This document shows positions 53,713-62,658 of a stretch of 64,000 bases of DNA, piece after piece. Numbering within the stretch: the first letter of the stretch is position 1; each line of letters opens with the position of its first letter. The notes beneath the pieces are model-generated. The model worked only from the letters and a program-made list of their open reading frames with translations. It had not been told where the DNA came from and did no database searches. Both the position numbers and the translations under genes were made by a program. The stretch comes from Aestuariivita boseongensis (GTDB taxonomy: Bacteria; Pseudomonadota; Alphaproteobacteria; Rhodobacterales; Rhodobacteraceae), in contig NZ_JXYH01000008.1 in NCBI RefSeq assembly GCF_001262635.1, positions 1 to 64,000 of the forward strand. The letters are read 5' to 3'.

Positions 53713-53949
53713 TTAGACGGCGAACATCAGAAGCAGAGCGACCAGGAATGCGAAGATGCCCAGAGCTTCTGCAAAGGCGATGCCGATGAAGAGCGTTGCA
53801 GTCTGACCGGCTGCAGCCGACGGGTTGCGCAGCGCGCCTGCCAGGAAGTTGCCTGCCACGTGGCCCACACCGATAGCAGCGGCACCCGAACCGATGGCTG
53901 CCAGGCCTGCGCCGATGAATTGACCGAGTTCTGCGATATTACCTTCCAT
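53713..53949 (-). CDS. atpE: ATP synthase F0 subunit c
   Basis: 78 residues, two helices. The Gly/Ala-rich first helix ([17 protein letters not shown]) and RNPSAAAGQ loop are followed by a second helix with the proton-carrying Glu in [10 protein letters not shown]. It forms the rotating c-ring. Confidence 0.96.
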   Translation of the reverse strand: MEGNIAELGQFIGAGLAAIGSGAAAIGVGHVAGNFLAGALRNPSAAAGQTATLFIGIAFAEALGIFAFLVALLLMFAV

Positions 53950-54013
53950 GATGTCGTCTCCTTACGATGGAATAGGTTGAAGTTCGTAGGGCGCGTGATC
54001 TCACGCACCGGTG

Positions 54014-54763
54014 TTAGTGATGCGGGTGCAGCGCGTCCTTCAGGTACACGCATGTCAGAATGGTAAAGACATAGGCCTGGATCGCGGACACCAGCACCTC
54101 AAGGCCATAGATCGCGATCACGCCGAAAATGGCGATCGGCGCGATGGCCGCGACCTGTGCAAAGCCTGCGAACACTTTCAGCACCGCGTGGCCGGCCATC
54201 ATGTTGCCTGCCAGACGAATCGAGTGGCTGACCGGGCGCACGAAATACGAGATCAGCTCGATGATCGCGAGGATCGGGCGCAGGGCCAAAGGCGCGCTGG
54301 ATACCCAGAACAGGCTCAGGAACGAGGCGCCGTTCTTGACGAAGCCCAGAATGGTCACGGCGATGAAGACGCCAAAGCCCATAACGGCGGTCACAGCGAT
54401 ATGCGAGGTCGTGGTGAACGACATCGGGATCAGGCCCAGGAAGTTCGCCATCAGGATGAACAGGAACAGCGTCATGATATAGGGGAAGTACTTGATGCCG
54501 TCCTTGCCGGTGACGTCCTCCACCATCTTGTAGACAAAGCCATAGGCCAGTTCGGCCATGGACTGGCCGCGTGTGGGCACCATGGCGCGCTTGGACGTGG
54601 TCAGAACCATCAGCGCGGTAACCGCCAGAATGGCCAGGAACAGCCAAAGCGTCACGTTCGTGGGGGTGTACCAGTTGATGACGTCACCACCGAAAAGCGG
54701 TTTCACCTCGAACTGCTTCATCGGGTCAAACGCAAGACCACCACCTTCTGCCGGAGTTGCCAC
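54014..54763 (-). CDS. atpB: ATP synthase F0 subunit a
   Basis: 249 residues, five or six helices. The essential Arg lies in [19 protein letters not shown]. The N-terminus [26 protein letters not shown] starts at GTG 54763, only three bases after atpI, with no strong ribosome site; translation is likely coupled. It forms the proton half-channels against the c-ring. Confidence 0.95.
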   Translation of the reverse strand: MATPAEGGGLAFDPMKQFEVKPLFGGDVINWYTPTNVTLWLFLAILAVTALMVLTTSKRAMVPTRGQSMAELAYGFVYKMVEDVTGKDGIKYFPYIMTLFLFILMANFLGLIPMSFTTTSHIAVTAVMGFGVFIAVTILGFVKNGASFLSLFWVSSAPLALRPILAIIELISYFVRPVSHSIRLAGNMMAGHAVLKVFAGFAQVAAIAPIAIFGVIAIYGLEVLVSAIQAYVFTILTCVYLKDALHPHH

Positions 54764-54766
54764 GCT

Positions 54767-55105
54767 CTACGTCCTCTCGTCCTCGTCGGCTTCGGCTTCC
54801 GCCTGGGCCATCTGTTTCGCCTGAACCTCGCGCGCCGACCGCATCATCGTCTGGATGCCGGCGGCAAGGCCAAAGAATATGAACACGATCATGAACCACG
54901 GAGAGGTGCCGAACACCCAATCCAACCCGTAACCCATGCCGAACCCGATGGCCAAACCGGCCACAAGCTCGATCACCATCCGCCAGGCCAGCTGCGCCTG
55001 GGAATAATGCTCGTCCATCCGCGGTTTGGGCGTCTGCGCGGCTTTCGCCGCGGCGATCTTGGCCTCGAGTTCAGACAATTTCCTGTTCTGATCCGGGTCC
55101 GTCAC
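54767..55105 (-). CDS. atpI: ATP synthase accessory protein AtpI
   Basis: 112 residues: an Ala/Lys-rich N-terminal helix, then two membrane helices (WRMVIELVAGLAIGFGMGYGLD and PWFMIVFIFFGLAAG) and an acidic tail. AtpI helps assemble the c-ring or supply Mg/Ca. GTG 55105 (MTDPDQNRKLSELEAKI) is preferred; a reading to 55165 is possible. It is the first gene of the F0 operon. Confidence 0.9.
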   Translation of the reverse strand: MTDPDQNRKLSELEAKIAAAKAAQTPKPRMDEHYSQAQLAWRMVIELVAGLAIGFGMGYGLDWVFGTSPWFMIVFIFFGLAAGIQTMMRSAREVQAKQMAQAEAEADEDERT

Positions 55106-55338
55106 GCAGGTTTCATCCCTTGGATGGTTTGGGCATGAGCTACGACGGCAAGGCGCGTGAGTCAATCAGCCACAGCGGTACATCGAACCGCCCGCAAACC
55201 ATTGATTTTTATTCTGAAAATTATGGATACTCCGCAAAGCGCCATTCCGCCGCAGGCCCCGAAACCGCCGGAATTGCCGCAAACGCATATTCAACCAAAT
55301 GGTTGACGATTTAACAGCGCTGTGGTCAGGCAGGATCC

Positions 55339-55674
55339 ATGAAACCCGATCTGGACACCGTCTTTGCAGCCCTTGCCGATCCCACGCGCCGGCAGATTCT
55401 GGTCATGCTGCTGGAAGATGACATGGCGGTGACCGACGTGGCCGACCCGTTCGAGATGTCTTTGGCCGCGATCTCGAAACATCTGACGATCCTGACCCGC
55501 GCAGGCCTTATCAGTCAGGAGAAACGCGGCCGGGTCAAATGGTGCAAGCTGGAACCGGATGCGATGCGGGACGCGTCGATCTGGATGCAAAGCTTTGGCC
55601 AGTTCGAAGCGGTCAATCTGGACGCGTTCGAGAAGTTTCTTGAAACCGAGTTGAAGGACGATGCCGGACTATGA
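55339..55674 (+). CDS. ArsR-family transcriptional regulator
   Basis: 111 residues. The winged HTH has FAALADPTRRQILVMLLED and MSLAAISKHLTILTRAGLI, the classic ArsR/SmtB recognition helix, with KRGRVKWCKLEP in the wing. A metal-binding Cys pair is absent, so it may belong to the non-metal SdpR-like group. It lies 233 bases from atpI, divergently, and ends inside the first of four hairpins shared with the convergent eamA gene. Confidence 0.9.
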   Translation: MKPDLDTVFAALADPTRRQILVMLLEDDMAVTDVADPFEMSLAAISKHLTILTRAGLISQEKRGRVKWCKLEPDAMRDASIWMQSFGQFEAVNLDAFEKFLETELKDDAGL

Positions 55675-55765
55675 CGCATAGTCCGGCTGGAAACTGACAC
55701 AGTTTCCAATTCAGCGCCTAGAAACTGCGTCAGTTTCTCAGCCGTTTCCTGTGTCAGGAAACGGC
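55663..55765. repeat. Four tandem perfect hairpins with 3-base loops
   Basis: Stems are 55663-55687 (11 bp, loop ACG), 55688-55708 (9 bp, loop ACA), 55720-55738 (8 bp, loop CGT) and 55741-55765 (11 bp, loop TGT). The loops of each adjacent pair are complementary in kind and every hairpin closes with a TG/CA pair. The first overlaps the arsR stop and the last overlaps the eamA stop. No T-run follows. Confidence 0.8.
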
Positions 55766-56644
55766 CTCGCTGTCTTTCAGCAACAACAGCAACGCCACGA
55801 TTGTCAGCACAACGCCCCCCAGAACCAGCCCCGCGGGCGCGCCATTGCCCAGCGCCAGCTCCCACAAAATCACCCAGCTTGGTGTGAGATAGGTATAGGC
55901 CATCACCTTCGCAGACGGCAGACGCAGCGACGCGAATTGCAGCAGGACAAAGGTCGCGGCCGAGGCGAAGATCGCAATATAGATCAGCGTGATCCACACG
56001 ATCGGCGGCAAGGCGGCCCAATCGGTGGCGCGAATATCGCCCCATCCCCAGCCCACCAGAACCACGCAGCCGGCCAGCAGCATCCCGAAGGTGAACACCA
56101 CCGCAGGCTCCCCCCGGTTCAGCTTGCGCACCATGGGCGTATAGGCAGCGTGCGCCACGCAGCCCCAGAAATAGATGATCTCCCCGGTGCCGATTTGAAA
56201 CTGCTTCAACGCCGCAAGATCGGCGCGAAAGATCACCCACAGCGCGCCCACCGCACCAATCGCCAGCGCCAGCGCCATGCGCGCGGTCATGATCTGCCGC
56301 ATCAGAAGATAACCGAACCCCGCCGCCATCAGCGGCGTCAGCGTGAACACCGCCGCCGCGCTGACAGGCGGCGCGGTTTTCAACCCCTCGAACATCAGCA
56401 CGAAGTAAATGGCAAACAGCCCGCCCAGCACCAGATACCGCCAGGGGGCTTCGAAGGCTTTTCGGTCCACCTTGCCCAGTGCGAAGGCCGCAACCCCGAT
56501 CACCACCGCCGCAATCGCAAAACGCGCCGCATTGATGGCCGAAGGCGCAATCTCATTGGCGGCCATCGACCCAAGCGAAAACGACCCCGCCACCAGGGCC
56601 GAGAACAACAGCATCGCCGCATGGCCTTGCAAAGCGGGGCTCAT
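55754..56644 (-). CDS. EamA/DMT-family permease
   Basis: 296 residues, ten hydrophobic helices in two repeats of the EamA fold. GLKTAPPVSAAAVFTLTPLM and ASLRLPSAKVMAYTYLTPSWVILWE are the conserved repeat ends. It probably exports a small metabolite; the substrate is unknown. ATG 56644 overlaps the LysR stop (ATGA), so the two are translated together, suggesting LysR controls it. Its 3' end lies in the last tandem hairpin. Confidence 0.88.
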   Translation of the reverse strand: MSPALQGHAAMLLFSALVAGSFSLGSMAANEIAPSAINAARFAIAAVVIGVAAFALGKVDRKAFEAPWRYLVLGGLFAIYFVLMFEGLKTAPPVSAAAVFTLTPLMAAGFGYLLMRQIMTARMALALAIGAVGALWVIFRADLAALKQFQIGTGEIIYFWGCVAHAAYTPMVRKLNRGEPAVVFTFGMLLAGCVVLVGWGWGDIRATDWAALPPIVWITLIYIAIFASAATFVLLQFASLRLPSAKVMAYTYLTPSWVILWELALGNGAPAGLVLGGVVLTIVALLLLLKDSEAVS

Positions 56645-57519
56645 ATATCCCACGCCTTTGCCTGTTCCTTAAGGAAGGTCAGGAAAGCCTGCACCTTGGT
56701 CGTGCGGTGCAGATCCACATGGGTGACCAGCCACAGGGGCGCCGACCATTCGTCAAGCGGCTCATGCACTTCCACCAGGTTGTCGTCACCCTGCGCCTGC
56801 CAGACCGGCACAAAGCCGATCCCGGCGCCGCTGCGGACCGCATGAACCAGGTTCTGATCATCGGTTGCGCGAAAGGTAATCGCCTCTGGCCCCACATTGG
56901 CTCGCAGCCACCGGCTGAAGGGCGCGCGGGCATTGGCAATGTCATTGTCCACGAACCGATGTTTGGAAAATTCGGCGACCGAGGCCGGAATGCCGAACCG
57001 TTCCACATAGTCTTTGCTGGCATAAAGCCCGGTCCGCTGACGCAGGAACGGCTGCACCACATTGTCCGGCTGATCCGGCGCGGTGCCCGCCCGGATGGCG
57101 ACATGCGCCTCGCCATATTCCAGGCGGAAGAGCCGCGCGCCGGTCAGATAGCGCACCACCAACCCGTCATTGAGCCGCTGAAAATCCGCCAGAACCGGAG
57201 TGAGCAATCCCCCCAGCGCTGACAGGGATGTCACGACCAGTTCCCCCGTCACGTCATTGCCCTGGCCCTTGATCCGCCCGGCCAGCTGGTTGAACTGATC
57301 CTCCGTCGCCTGCGCCACGCGCAGCAGATCCTCGCCTGCTTCCGTGGGCGTGTACCCGCGCGCATGGCGCTGAAACAGCTTTACGCCCAACCGCGCCTCG
57401 ATCGCGTCGATATGACGGATCACCGTGGCGTGATGCACGCCCAGAACCTCTGCCGCACCGCTCACGGTGCCCATGCGCGCAACCTGAAAGGCGGTTTTGA
57501 CCTCGTCCCAGTTTTCCAT
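56641..57519 (-). CDS. LysR-family transcriptional regulator
   Basis: 292 residues. The HTH contains FQVARMGTVSGAAEVLGVHHATVIRHIDAIEA at about 10-40 and a LysR substrate-binding domain follows. ATG 57519 is preferred; the upstream frame to 57696 overlaps the azoR region. It is divergent from azoR across 124 bases, the usual layout for LysR control, and coupled to the permease. Confidence 0.9.
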   Translation of the reverse strand: MENWDEVKTAFQVARMGTVSGAAEVLGVHHATVIRHIDAIEARLGVKLFQRHARGYTPTEAGEDLLRVAQATEDQFNQLAGRIKGQGNDVTGELVVTSLSALGGLLTPVLADFQRLNDGLVVRYLTGARLFRLEYGEAHVAIRAGTAPDQPDNVVQPFLRQRTGLYASKDYVERFGIPASVAEFSKHRFVDNDIANARAPFSRWLRANVGPEAITFRATDDQNLVHAVRSGAGIGFVPVWQAQGDDNLVEVHEPLDEWSAPLWLVTHVDLHRTTKVQAFLTFLKEQAKAWDI

Positions 57520-57643
57520 GACAGCTCCTGCGTGATCTGTGCAAAATCCCACACACCCTGTGATTAATCCGCCGTTGTGTTCGTATTGGCAAGAACCATT
57601 TTCCGTCACGTAGCTTTTCATCCATCCAACACAGGACACCCGC

Positions 57644-58225
57644 ATGCCCCATACAGTTCTCCATATCGACAGTTCTGCCCGTCTGACCGGCTCCACATCC
57701 CGCGATCTTTCCGCCCGAGTGGTGAATAAGCTGAACGCCGATCAGGTTGTGCGCCGCGATCTTGCCCATGCCCTGCCGCAAATTGACGAAACGTGGATCG
57801 ACGCCAACTTCACCCCCGCCGACCAGCGCACGGCGGAACAGAACGACCGTCTTGCCCTGTCGGATCAACTGGTCGAAGAGCTCAGGGAGGCCGACACCAT
57901 CGTCATCGGCGCGCCGGTCTACAATTTCTCGATCCCCGCCAGCCTCAAAGCCTGGGTCGACCTCGTCGCCCGCGCGGGCGTGACCTTCAAGTACACCGAA
58001 GCCGGCCCGCAAGGCCTGTTGGACGGCAAGCGCGCGATCCTTGCCGTGGCGTCCGGCGGCACCAAACTGGGATCCGAGAATGACTTCGCCTCTGGCTATC
58101 TCAAGTACATCCTGGGCTTCATGGGCATCACCGATGTTGAAATCGTGGCGGCCGATCAGCTGATGATCGATGCCGAAGCCTCCCTCGCCGCCGCCAATGA
58201 CGCGCTGGAGGCCCTCGCCGCCTGA
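57644..58225 (+). CDS. azoR: FMN-dependent NADH-azoreductase
   Basis: 193 residues, flavodoxin-like fold. HIDSSARLTGSTSRDLSARV near the start binds FMN phosphate, and GAPVYNFSIPASLKAWVDLVARAGVTF (typed in part) is the AzoR signature around 88-114, with GPQGLLDGKRAILAVASGG after it. It reduces azo compounds and quinones in two-electron steps. It is probably regulated by the divergent LysR protein and followed by a hairpin. Confidence 0.93.
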   Translation: MPHTVLHIDSSARLTGSTSRDLSARVVNKLNADQVVRRDLAHALPQIDETWIDANFTPADQRTAEQNDRLALSDQLVEELREADTIVIGAPVYNFSIPASLKAWVDLVARAGVTFKYTEAGPQGLLDGKRAILAVASGGTKLGSENDFASGYLKYILGFMGITDVEIVAADQLMIDAEASLAAANDALEALAA

Positions 58226-58230
58226 GACAT

Positions 58231-58259
58231 GCCGGGCGCGCCTGATCCGCGCGCCCGGC
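58231..58259 (+). terminator. GC-rich hairpin after azoR
   Basis: GCCGGGCGCGC and GCGCGCCCGGC form a perfect 11-bp stem with a seven-base loop, five bases past the azoR stop. No T-run follows, so termination efficiency is uncertain. The rest of 58260-58464 shows no gene; it probably holds the ffh promoter. Confidence 0.6.
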
Positions 58260-58464
58260 CCGCCTGCCAATCCCAAGTCAGGCTTGACTCACCGCCGCCC
58301 GCCCCCTATCAGCGCCCTCACACCCGGAAGCCTTGTCCTTCCGGTCCCCGTCTTTCAGGGGATCGCCCTCCACCAGCGTGTTACGCCCGTGGGGGCGTTT
58401 GTGCATTGAACCGTTGGTGCATATCTAAGCCCCAACAAACGCAACCGGCAAAGGAGGCCGAGAC

Positions 58465-59961
58465 ATGTTTGAAAATCTATCCGAACGTCTCTCCGGCGTC
58501 TTTGACCGGCTGACGAAACAAGGCGCGCTCTCCGAAGACGACGTCAAAACCGCCCTGCGCGAGGTCCGCGTGGCCCTGCTTGAGGCCGACGTGTCGCTGC
58601 CAGTGGCGCGCGATTTCGTCAAAGCGGTGCAGGAAAAGGCCACCGGCCAGGCGGTCACCAAATCCGTCACCCCGGGCCAGCAGGTTGTCAAGATCGTCCA
58701 TGACGAGCTGGTCCACGTCCTGAAAGGCGACGAAGATCCCGGCGCCTTGAAAATCGACAACCCGCCCGCGCCCATCCTGATGGTGGGCCTGCAGGGCTCC
58801 GGTAAAACCACGACCACCGCGAAACTCGCCAAACGCCTGAAGGAGCGTGAGGGCAAGAAGGTCCTCATGGCCTCGCTCGACACCAACCGCCCGGCGGCGA
58901 TGGAGCAGTTGGCGATCCTCGGCACCCAGATCGGCGTCGACACGCTCCCCATCGTCAAAGGCGAAGACCCCGTCGCCATCGCCAAGCGCGCCAAGACGCA
59001 GGCGTCCTTGGGTGGCTACGACATCTATATGCTCGACACCGCAGGGCGTCTGTCGATCGACGAAGAGCTGATGCAACAGGTCGAAGCCGTCCGCGACGTC
59101 GCCAACCCGCGCGAAACGCTGCTGGTCGTCGACGGCCTCACCGGCCAAGACGCGGTGCATACAGCCGAAAACTTCGACGACCGCATCGGCATCTCCGGCG
59201 TGGTTCTCACCCGAATGGACGGCGACGGCCGCGGTGGCGCGGCGCTGTCGATGCGCGCCATCACAGGCCAGCCCATCCGCTTTGTCGGCCTTGGCGAGAA
59301 GATGGACGCGCTTGAAACCTTCGAGCCCGACCGCATCGCAGGCCGTATCCTCGGCATGGGCGACATCGTGGCGCTTGTCGAAAAAGCCCAGCAAACCATC
59401 GAGGCCGAACAGGCCGAAAAGATGATGAAGCGCATGGCCAAGGGTCAGTTCAACATGAACGACCTGAAGATGCAGCTTGAACAGATGATCAAGATGGGCG
59501 GCATGGAAGGCATGATGGGCATGATGCCCGGCATGGGTAAAATGGCCAAACAGGTGCAGGACGCAGGCTTTGACGACAAGATCCTGCGCCAGCAGATCGC
59601 CATGATCCAATCCATGACCAAGAAAGAACGCGCCAACCCGCAGCTTTTGCAGGCCAGCCGCAAGAAACGCATCGCCAAGGGCTCCGGCATGGAGGTCTCC
59701 GACCTCAACAAGCTCCTGAAAATGCACCGCCAGATGGCCGACATGATGAAAAAGCTCGGCAAGGGCAAAGGCGGCCTGATGAAACAGGCGATGAAAGCGA
59801 TGATGGGCAAAGGCGGCATGGACCCGGCGGCCATGGCACAAGGCATGGACCCCAAGGCGCTGGAAGCGGCGGCCAAACAAATGGGCGGCAAAGGCCTGCC
59901 TGGCCTTGGCGGCGGCATGTCCCTGCCTCCAGGTCTTTCCGGTTTCGGGAAAAAGAAATGA
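58465..59961 (+). CDS. ffh: Signal recognition particle protein
   Basis: 498 residues. N domain 1-90, then the GTPase with GLQGSGKT (108-115), DTAGR near 190 and the TRMDGDGRGG motif. The M domain from about 325 is rich in Met (MGGMEGMMGMMPGMGKM) and continues into a Gly/Met-rich tail. It binds signal sequences and 4.5S RNA to target membrane proteins. ATG 58465 has AAGGAGG upstream. Confidence 0.96.
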   Translation: MFENLSERLSGVFDRLTKQGALSEDDVKTALREVRVALLEADVSLPVARDFVKAVQEKATGQAVTKSVTPGQQVVKIVHDELVHVLKGDEDPGALKIDNPPAPILMVGLQGSGKTTTTAKLAKRLKEREGKKVLMASLDTNRPAAMEQLAILGTQIGVDTLPIVKGEDPVAIAKRAKTQASLGGYDIYMLDTAGRLSIDEELMQQVEAVRDVANPRETLLVVDGLTGQDAVHTAENFDDRIGISGVVLTRMDGDGRGGAALSMRAITGQPIRFVGLGEKMDALETFEPDRIAGRILGMGDIVALVEKAQQTIEAEQAEKMMKRMAKGQFNMNDLKMQLEQMIKMGGMEGMMGMMPGMGKMAKQVQDAGFDDKILRQQIAMIQSMTKKERANPQLLQASRKKRIAKGSGMEVSDLNKLLKMHRQMADMMKKLGKGKGGLMKQAMKAMMGKGGMDPAAMAQGMDPKALEAAAKQMGGKGLPGLGGGMSLPPGLSGFGKKK

Positions 59962-60097
59962 CCCTGCCCTTCTTCTCTTTCCAAGTACGGCAGACACCAC
60001 AGGCCACAGGCACGTCTTCGGACGTATTGCGTCGCGCCTGCCCTCCCGTGGCATCAAATATCGCGCGGCAGCGCGGCCTTCGGATTGCGGGGGCCTG

Positions 60098-60643
60098 ATG
60101 CAGATCCCCACGCTTGAAACCGACCGCCTGATCCTGCGCGCCCATACGCTGAACGACATGGACGCTTTCGCGGCTTTTTATGCCAGCGACCATTCGCGCT
60201 TCGTCGGCGGCCCGCTGACCCGGGAACTCGCCTGGCGCAGCATGGCACAGGAGATGGGCCATTGGGCGCTGCGCGGCTTCGGCCGCTGGGCGGTGGCGCT
60301 GAAAGACAGCAATGAATGGATCGGCATCGCGGGCCTGTGGTATCCAGAGGGCTTCCCCGAACACGAACTGGGCTGGGATATTGCCGAAGCACATACGCGC
60401 AAAGGCTATGCCTCCGAGGCAGGCCGCGCAGCACGCGCCTATGCCTATGACACGCTGGGCTGGGACACGGTAATTTCGCTGGTGGCCGACGGCAATGACG
60501 CCTCCGCCGCTGTCGCCACCAAGCTCGGCGCCCGGCTTGACGGGCCCTTCACCCATGAACGTTTCGGCCCGATGAATGTCTATCGCCATCCCGGCCCGGG
60601 CGATCTCGATGACAGCGACGGCTCGGTCGAGGCCTACGCATGA
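60098..60643 (+). CDS. GNAT-family acetyltransferase (RimJ/RimL-like), first of a pair
   Basis: 181 residues starting MQIPTLETDRLILRAHTLND, the RimJ/RimL-type opening. ELGWDIAEAHTRKGYASEA holds the acetyl-CoA pyrophosphate loop (RKGYA). The acceptor is unknown, possibly a protein N-terminus or small molecule. ATG 60098 has GGGG upstream. It overlaps the second GNAT by four bases and the two are clearly paralogous. Confidence 0.87.
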   Translation: MQIPTLETDRLILRAHTLNDMDAFAAFYASDHSRFVGGPLTRELAWRSMAQEMGHWALRGFGRWAVALKDSNEWIGIAGLWYPEGFPEHELGWDIAEAHTRKGYASEAGRAARAYAYDTLGWDTVISLVADGNDASAAVATKLGARLDGPFTHERFGPMNVYRHPGPGDLDDSDGSVEAYA

Positions 60644-61242
60644 CCACCCTCGCCATCCCTACCTTGGAAACCCGTCGCCTGATCCTCCGCGGCCCCGAGC
60701 CCGAGGATTATCCGGATTTCAAAGCCACCTTCACCAGCTACCGTGCGCGCTTCATGGGCGGCCCGCTCAACGCGTATGAGTCCTGGATGCTCTATGCCGC
60801 CGAAATCGGCCATTGGGCGATCCGCGGCTTTGGCATGTGGATGATCCACGACAAGGACAGTGACGAAACCTACGGCATGGCCGGCGGCTGGAAACCCGCC
60901 AAATGGCCCGAGGCGGAACTGGCCTGGGTCATCTGGCCCGGCGCGCAAGGCAAAGGCTATGCGCTGGAAGCGACCCACGCGGCGCGCAAATACTACTACC
61001 AGAACGGCTGGGAGGGCGCGGTCAGCTATATCGACCCGAAGAACCTCGACAGCATCCGGCTGGCCGAACGGCTGGGCGCAAAGAAAGACGCGGAAGCCCC
61101 CTCTATCGACGGCAATGACGTGGTCTACCGCCACCCCTCGCCCGCGCAACTGGATGGCACGCAATTGGCCCATGGCATCGACATGGAAATCGCCCATTAC
61201 GCCGACCCGCTCTTCAAACCGAAAGGCTACGCTCTTGACTGA
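60640..61242 (+). CDS. GNAT-family acetyltransferase, second of a pair
   Basis: 200 residues starting MTTLAIPTLETRRLILRGPE, with ELAWVIWPGAQGKGYALEA as the CoA-binding loop (QGKGYA). Similar to the preceding gene, so the pair arose by duplication. ATGA overlap with the first GNAT and an eight-base overlap with the chorismate mutase gene indicate one transcript. Confidence 0.87.
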   Translation: MTTLAIPTLETRRLILRGPEPEDYPDFKATFTSYRARFMGGPLNAYESWMLYAAEIGHWAIRGFGMWMIHDKDSDETYGMAGGWKPAKWPEAELAWVIWPGAQGKGYALEATHAARKYYYQNGWEGAVSYIDPKNLDSIRLAERLGAKKDAEAPSIDGNDVVYRHPSPAQLDGTQLAHGIDMEIAHYADPLFKPKGYALD

Positions 61243-61531
61243 TACAACCACTCGCGCAGCCCAAATTCTGGCCGAACACCGCGAAAGCATCGACCGGCTG
61301 GACGCGATCCTGATCTATACGCTGGGCGAACGCTTCAAGCACACCCAGTCCGTCGGCAAACTCAAAGCCGAACACGACCTTCCCCCGTCCGATCCCGCGC
61401 GCGAAGCGCAACAGATCGCGCGGCTCGAAGACCTGGCGACCAAGGCCAATCTGGACCCTGAGTTTGCCAAAAAGTTCCTTCGCTTCGTCATCGACGAAGT
61501 GATCCGTCACCACGAACAACACCAATCGTAG
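61235..61531 (+). CDS. Chorismate mutase, AroQ class
   Basis: 98 residues from TTG 61235 with AAAGG eight bases upstream. The helical AroQ pattern is clear: HRESIDRLDAILIYTLGERFKHTQSVGKLK, with the catalytic Arg of helix 1 region, and a C-terminal helix ending VIDEVIRHHEQHQ. It converts chorismate to prephenate for Phe and Tyr. A frame reading back to 60860 lies in the GNAT gene. Confidence 0.9.
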   Translation: MTDTTTRAAQILAEHRESIDRLDAILIYTLGERFKHTQSVGKLKAEHDLPPSDPAREAQQIARLEDLATKANLDPEFAKKFLRFVIDEVIRHHEQHQS

Positions 61532-61549
61532 GCCGGGCTTCAGCCCGGC
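61532..61549 (+). terminator. Hairpin between chorismate mutase and rpsP
   Basis: GCCGGGCT and AGCCCGGC form a perfect stem immediately after the stop codon; no T-run follows. It may be a leader or processing hairpin of rpsP rather than a terminator. Confidence 0.4.
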
Positions 61550-61579
61550 AACCCACGCCATTTCAAAGGAGATCAAACA

Positions 61580-62008
61580 ATGGCTATGAAAATCCGACTG
61601 GCCCGCGGTGGGTCGAAAAAACGCCCCTTCTATCGCATCGTTGCGGCAGACAGCCGTATGCCCCGCGATGGCCGCTTCATCGAAAAGCTGGGCACCTATA
61701 ACCCGCTCCTGCCCAAAGACAGCGAAGAGCGCGTGAAAATGGATATGGAGCGTGTGCAGTACTGGCTGGACCAGGGCGCACAACCCACCGACCGCGTTTC
61801 GCGCTTCCTTGAAGCCGCAGGCACCATCGAGAAGAAAGAGCGTTCGAACCCGCAAAAAGGCGAGCCCGGCAAGAAAGCCAAGGACCGCGCCGAAGAAAAA
61901 GCCGCCAAGGCCGCCGCTGCTGCAGAAGCAGCCGCAGCTCCTGCCGAAGAAGCCCCCGCTGACGAGGCACCGGCAGAAGAAGCAGCCGCAGAAGAAACCA
62001 CGGAATAA
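61580..62008 (+). CDS. rpsP: 30S ribosomal protein S16 with long C-terminal tail
   Basis: 142 residues. The first 80 or so are S16 ([38 protein letters not shown]). The rest is a low-complexity tail of Ala, Glu, Lys and Pro, longer than in E. coli (82 residues). Such tails are usual in alphaproteobacteria but this one is at the long end. ATG 61580 has AAAGGAG upstream. Confidence 0.96.
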   Translation: MAMKIRLARGGSKKRPFYRIVAADSRMPRDGRFIEKLGTYNPLLPKDSEERVKMDMERVQYWLDQGAQPTDRVSRFLEAAGTIEKKERSNPQKGEPGKKAKDRAEEKAAKAAAAAEAAAAPAEEAPADEAPAEEAAAEETTE

Positions 62009-62029
62009 GCCCGCCTCGTTCCCGGCTTC

Positions 62030-62058
62030 AGGGACAGCGCCCCGGCGCTGTCCCTTTT
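62030..62058 (+). terminator. Terminator between rpsP and rimM
   Basis: AGGGACAGCGCC pairs with GGCGCTGTCCCT over a two-base centre and is followed by TTT. It would lower readthrough into rimM, so the ribosomal gene can be expressed more strongly. Confidence 0.8.
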
Positions 62059-62146
62059 CATTTTGACAGCGCGTCTTGAATTTCGCAGGGGAATGGGTAC
62101 CTGCTCCTGCAAAACGGCCGATGCGACGAGGGGACCGGACAACAAC

Positions 62147-62656
62147 ATGCCCTCCACTGACCTGATCTGCGTGGGCGCCATCGGAGGCGCTTTTGGCGTA
62201 CATGGCGAAGTGCGCCTGAAAAGCTTTTGCGCAGTGCCCTCGGATATTGCCGATTACAATCCCCTCAGCTCTGAAGATGGCAGTCAAAGCTTCACCTTGA
62301 CCCTGACGCGCCCCATCAAGAACGGTTTCGCAGGCCGTCTCAGCGGCATTGCCACCAAGGAACAGGCCGATGCAATCAAGGGTCTGCAGCTTTATGCGCG
62401 GCGCGACCAGCTGCCTTCCCTGCCCGATGACGAATTCTACCATGCCGATCTGATCGGGCTTGAGGTGGTCGATACCGGCGGCACGACACTGGGTCGCGTG
62501 AAATCCGTGCAGAACCACGGCGCGGGTGATCTGCTGGAACTTCACGGCCCAAACCTGCCTGCCACGGTCCTTCTGCCCTTTACCCGGCAAATCGTGCCCA
62601 CCGTCGATCTCGAGGCAGGGCGCATCGTAGCCGACCCGCCCGACGGGCTGTTCTGA
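62147..62656 (+). CDS. rimM: 16S rRNA processing protein RimM
   Basis: 169 residues. [19 protein letters not shown] at the start is the RimM signature, and [15 protein letters not shown] opens the C-terminal PRC-barrel domain ending [19 protein letters not shown]-like. It assists 30S head maturation. ATG 62147 has GAGGGG upstream; the frame to 62063 begins within the terminator region. Confidence 0.94.
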   Translation: MPSTDLICVGAIGGAFGVHGEVRLKSFCAVPSDIADYNPLSSEDGSQSFTLTLTRPIKNGFAGRLSGIATKEQADAIKGLQLYARRDQLPSLPDDEFYHADLIGLEVVDTGGTTLGRVKSVQNHGAGDLLELHGPNLPATVLLPFTRQIVPTVDLEAGRIVADPPDGLF

Positions 62657-62658
62657 AG

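Noticed and set aside
58226-58464. 4.5S SRP RNA gene before ffh
   Set aside because: No GGAA tetraloop hairpin with the conserved internal loop; only a GC-rich hairpin after azoR and weak stems.
58477-60159. 560-codon open frame on the minus strand
   Set aside because: Antisense to ffh and the first GNAT gene; no recognisable protein.
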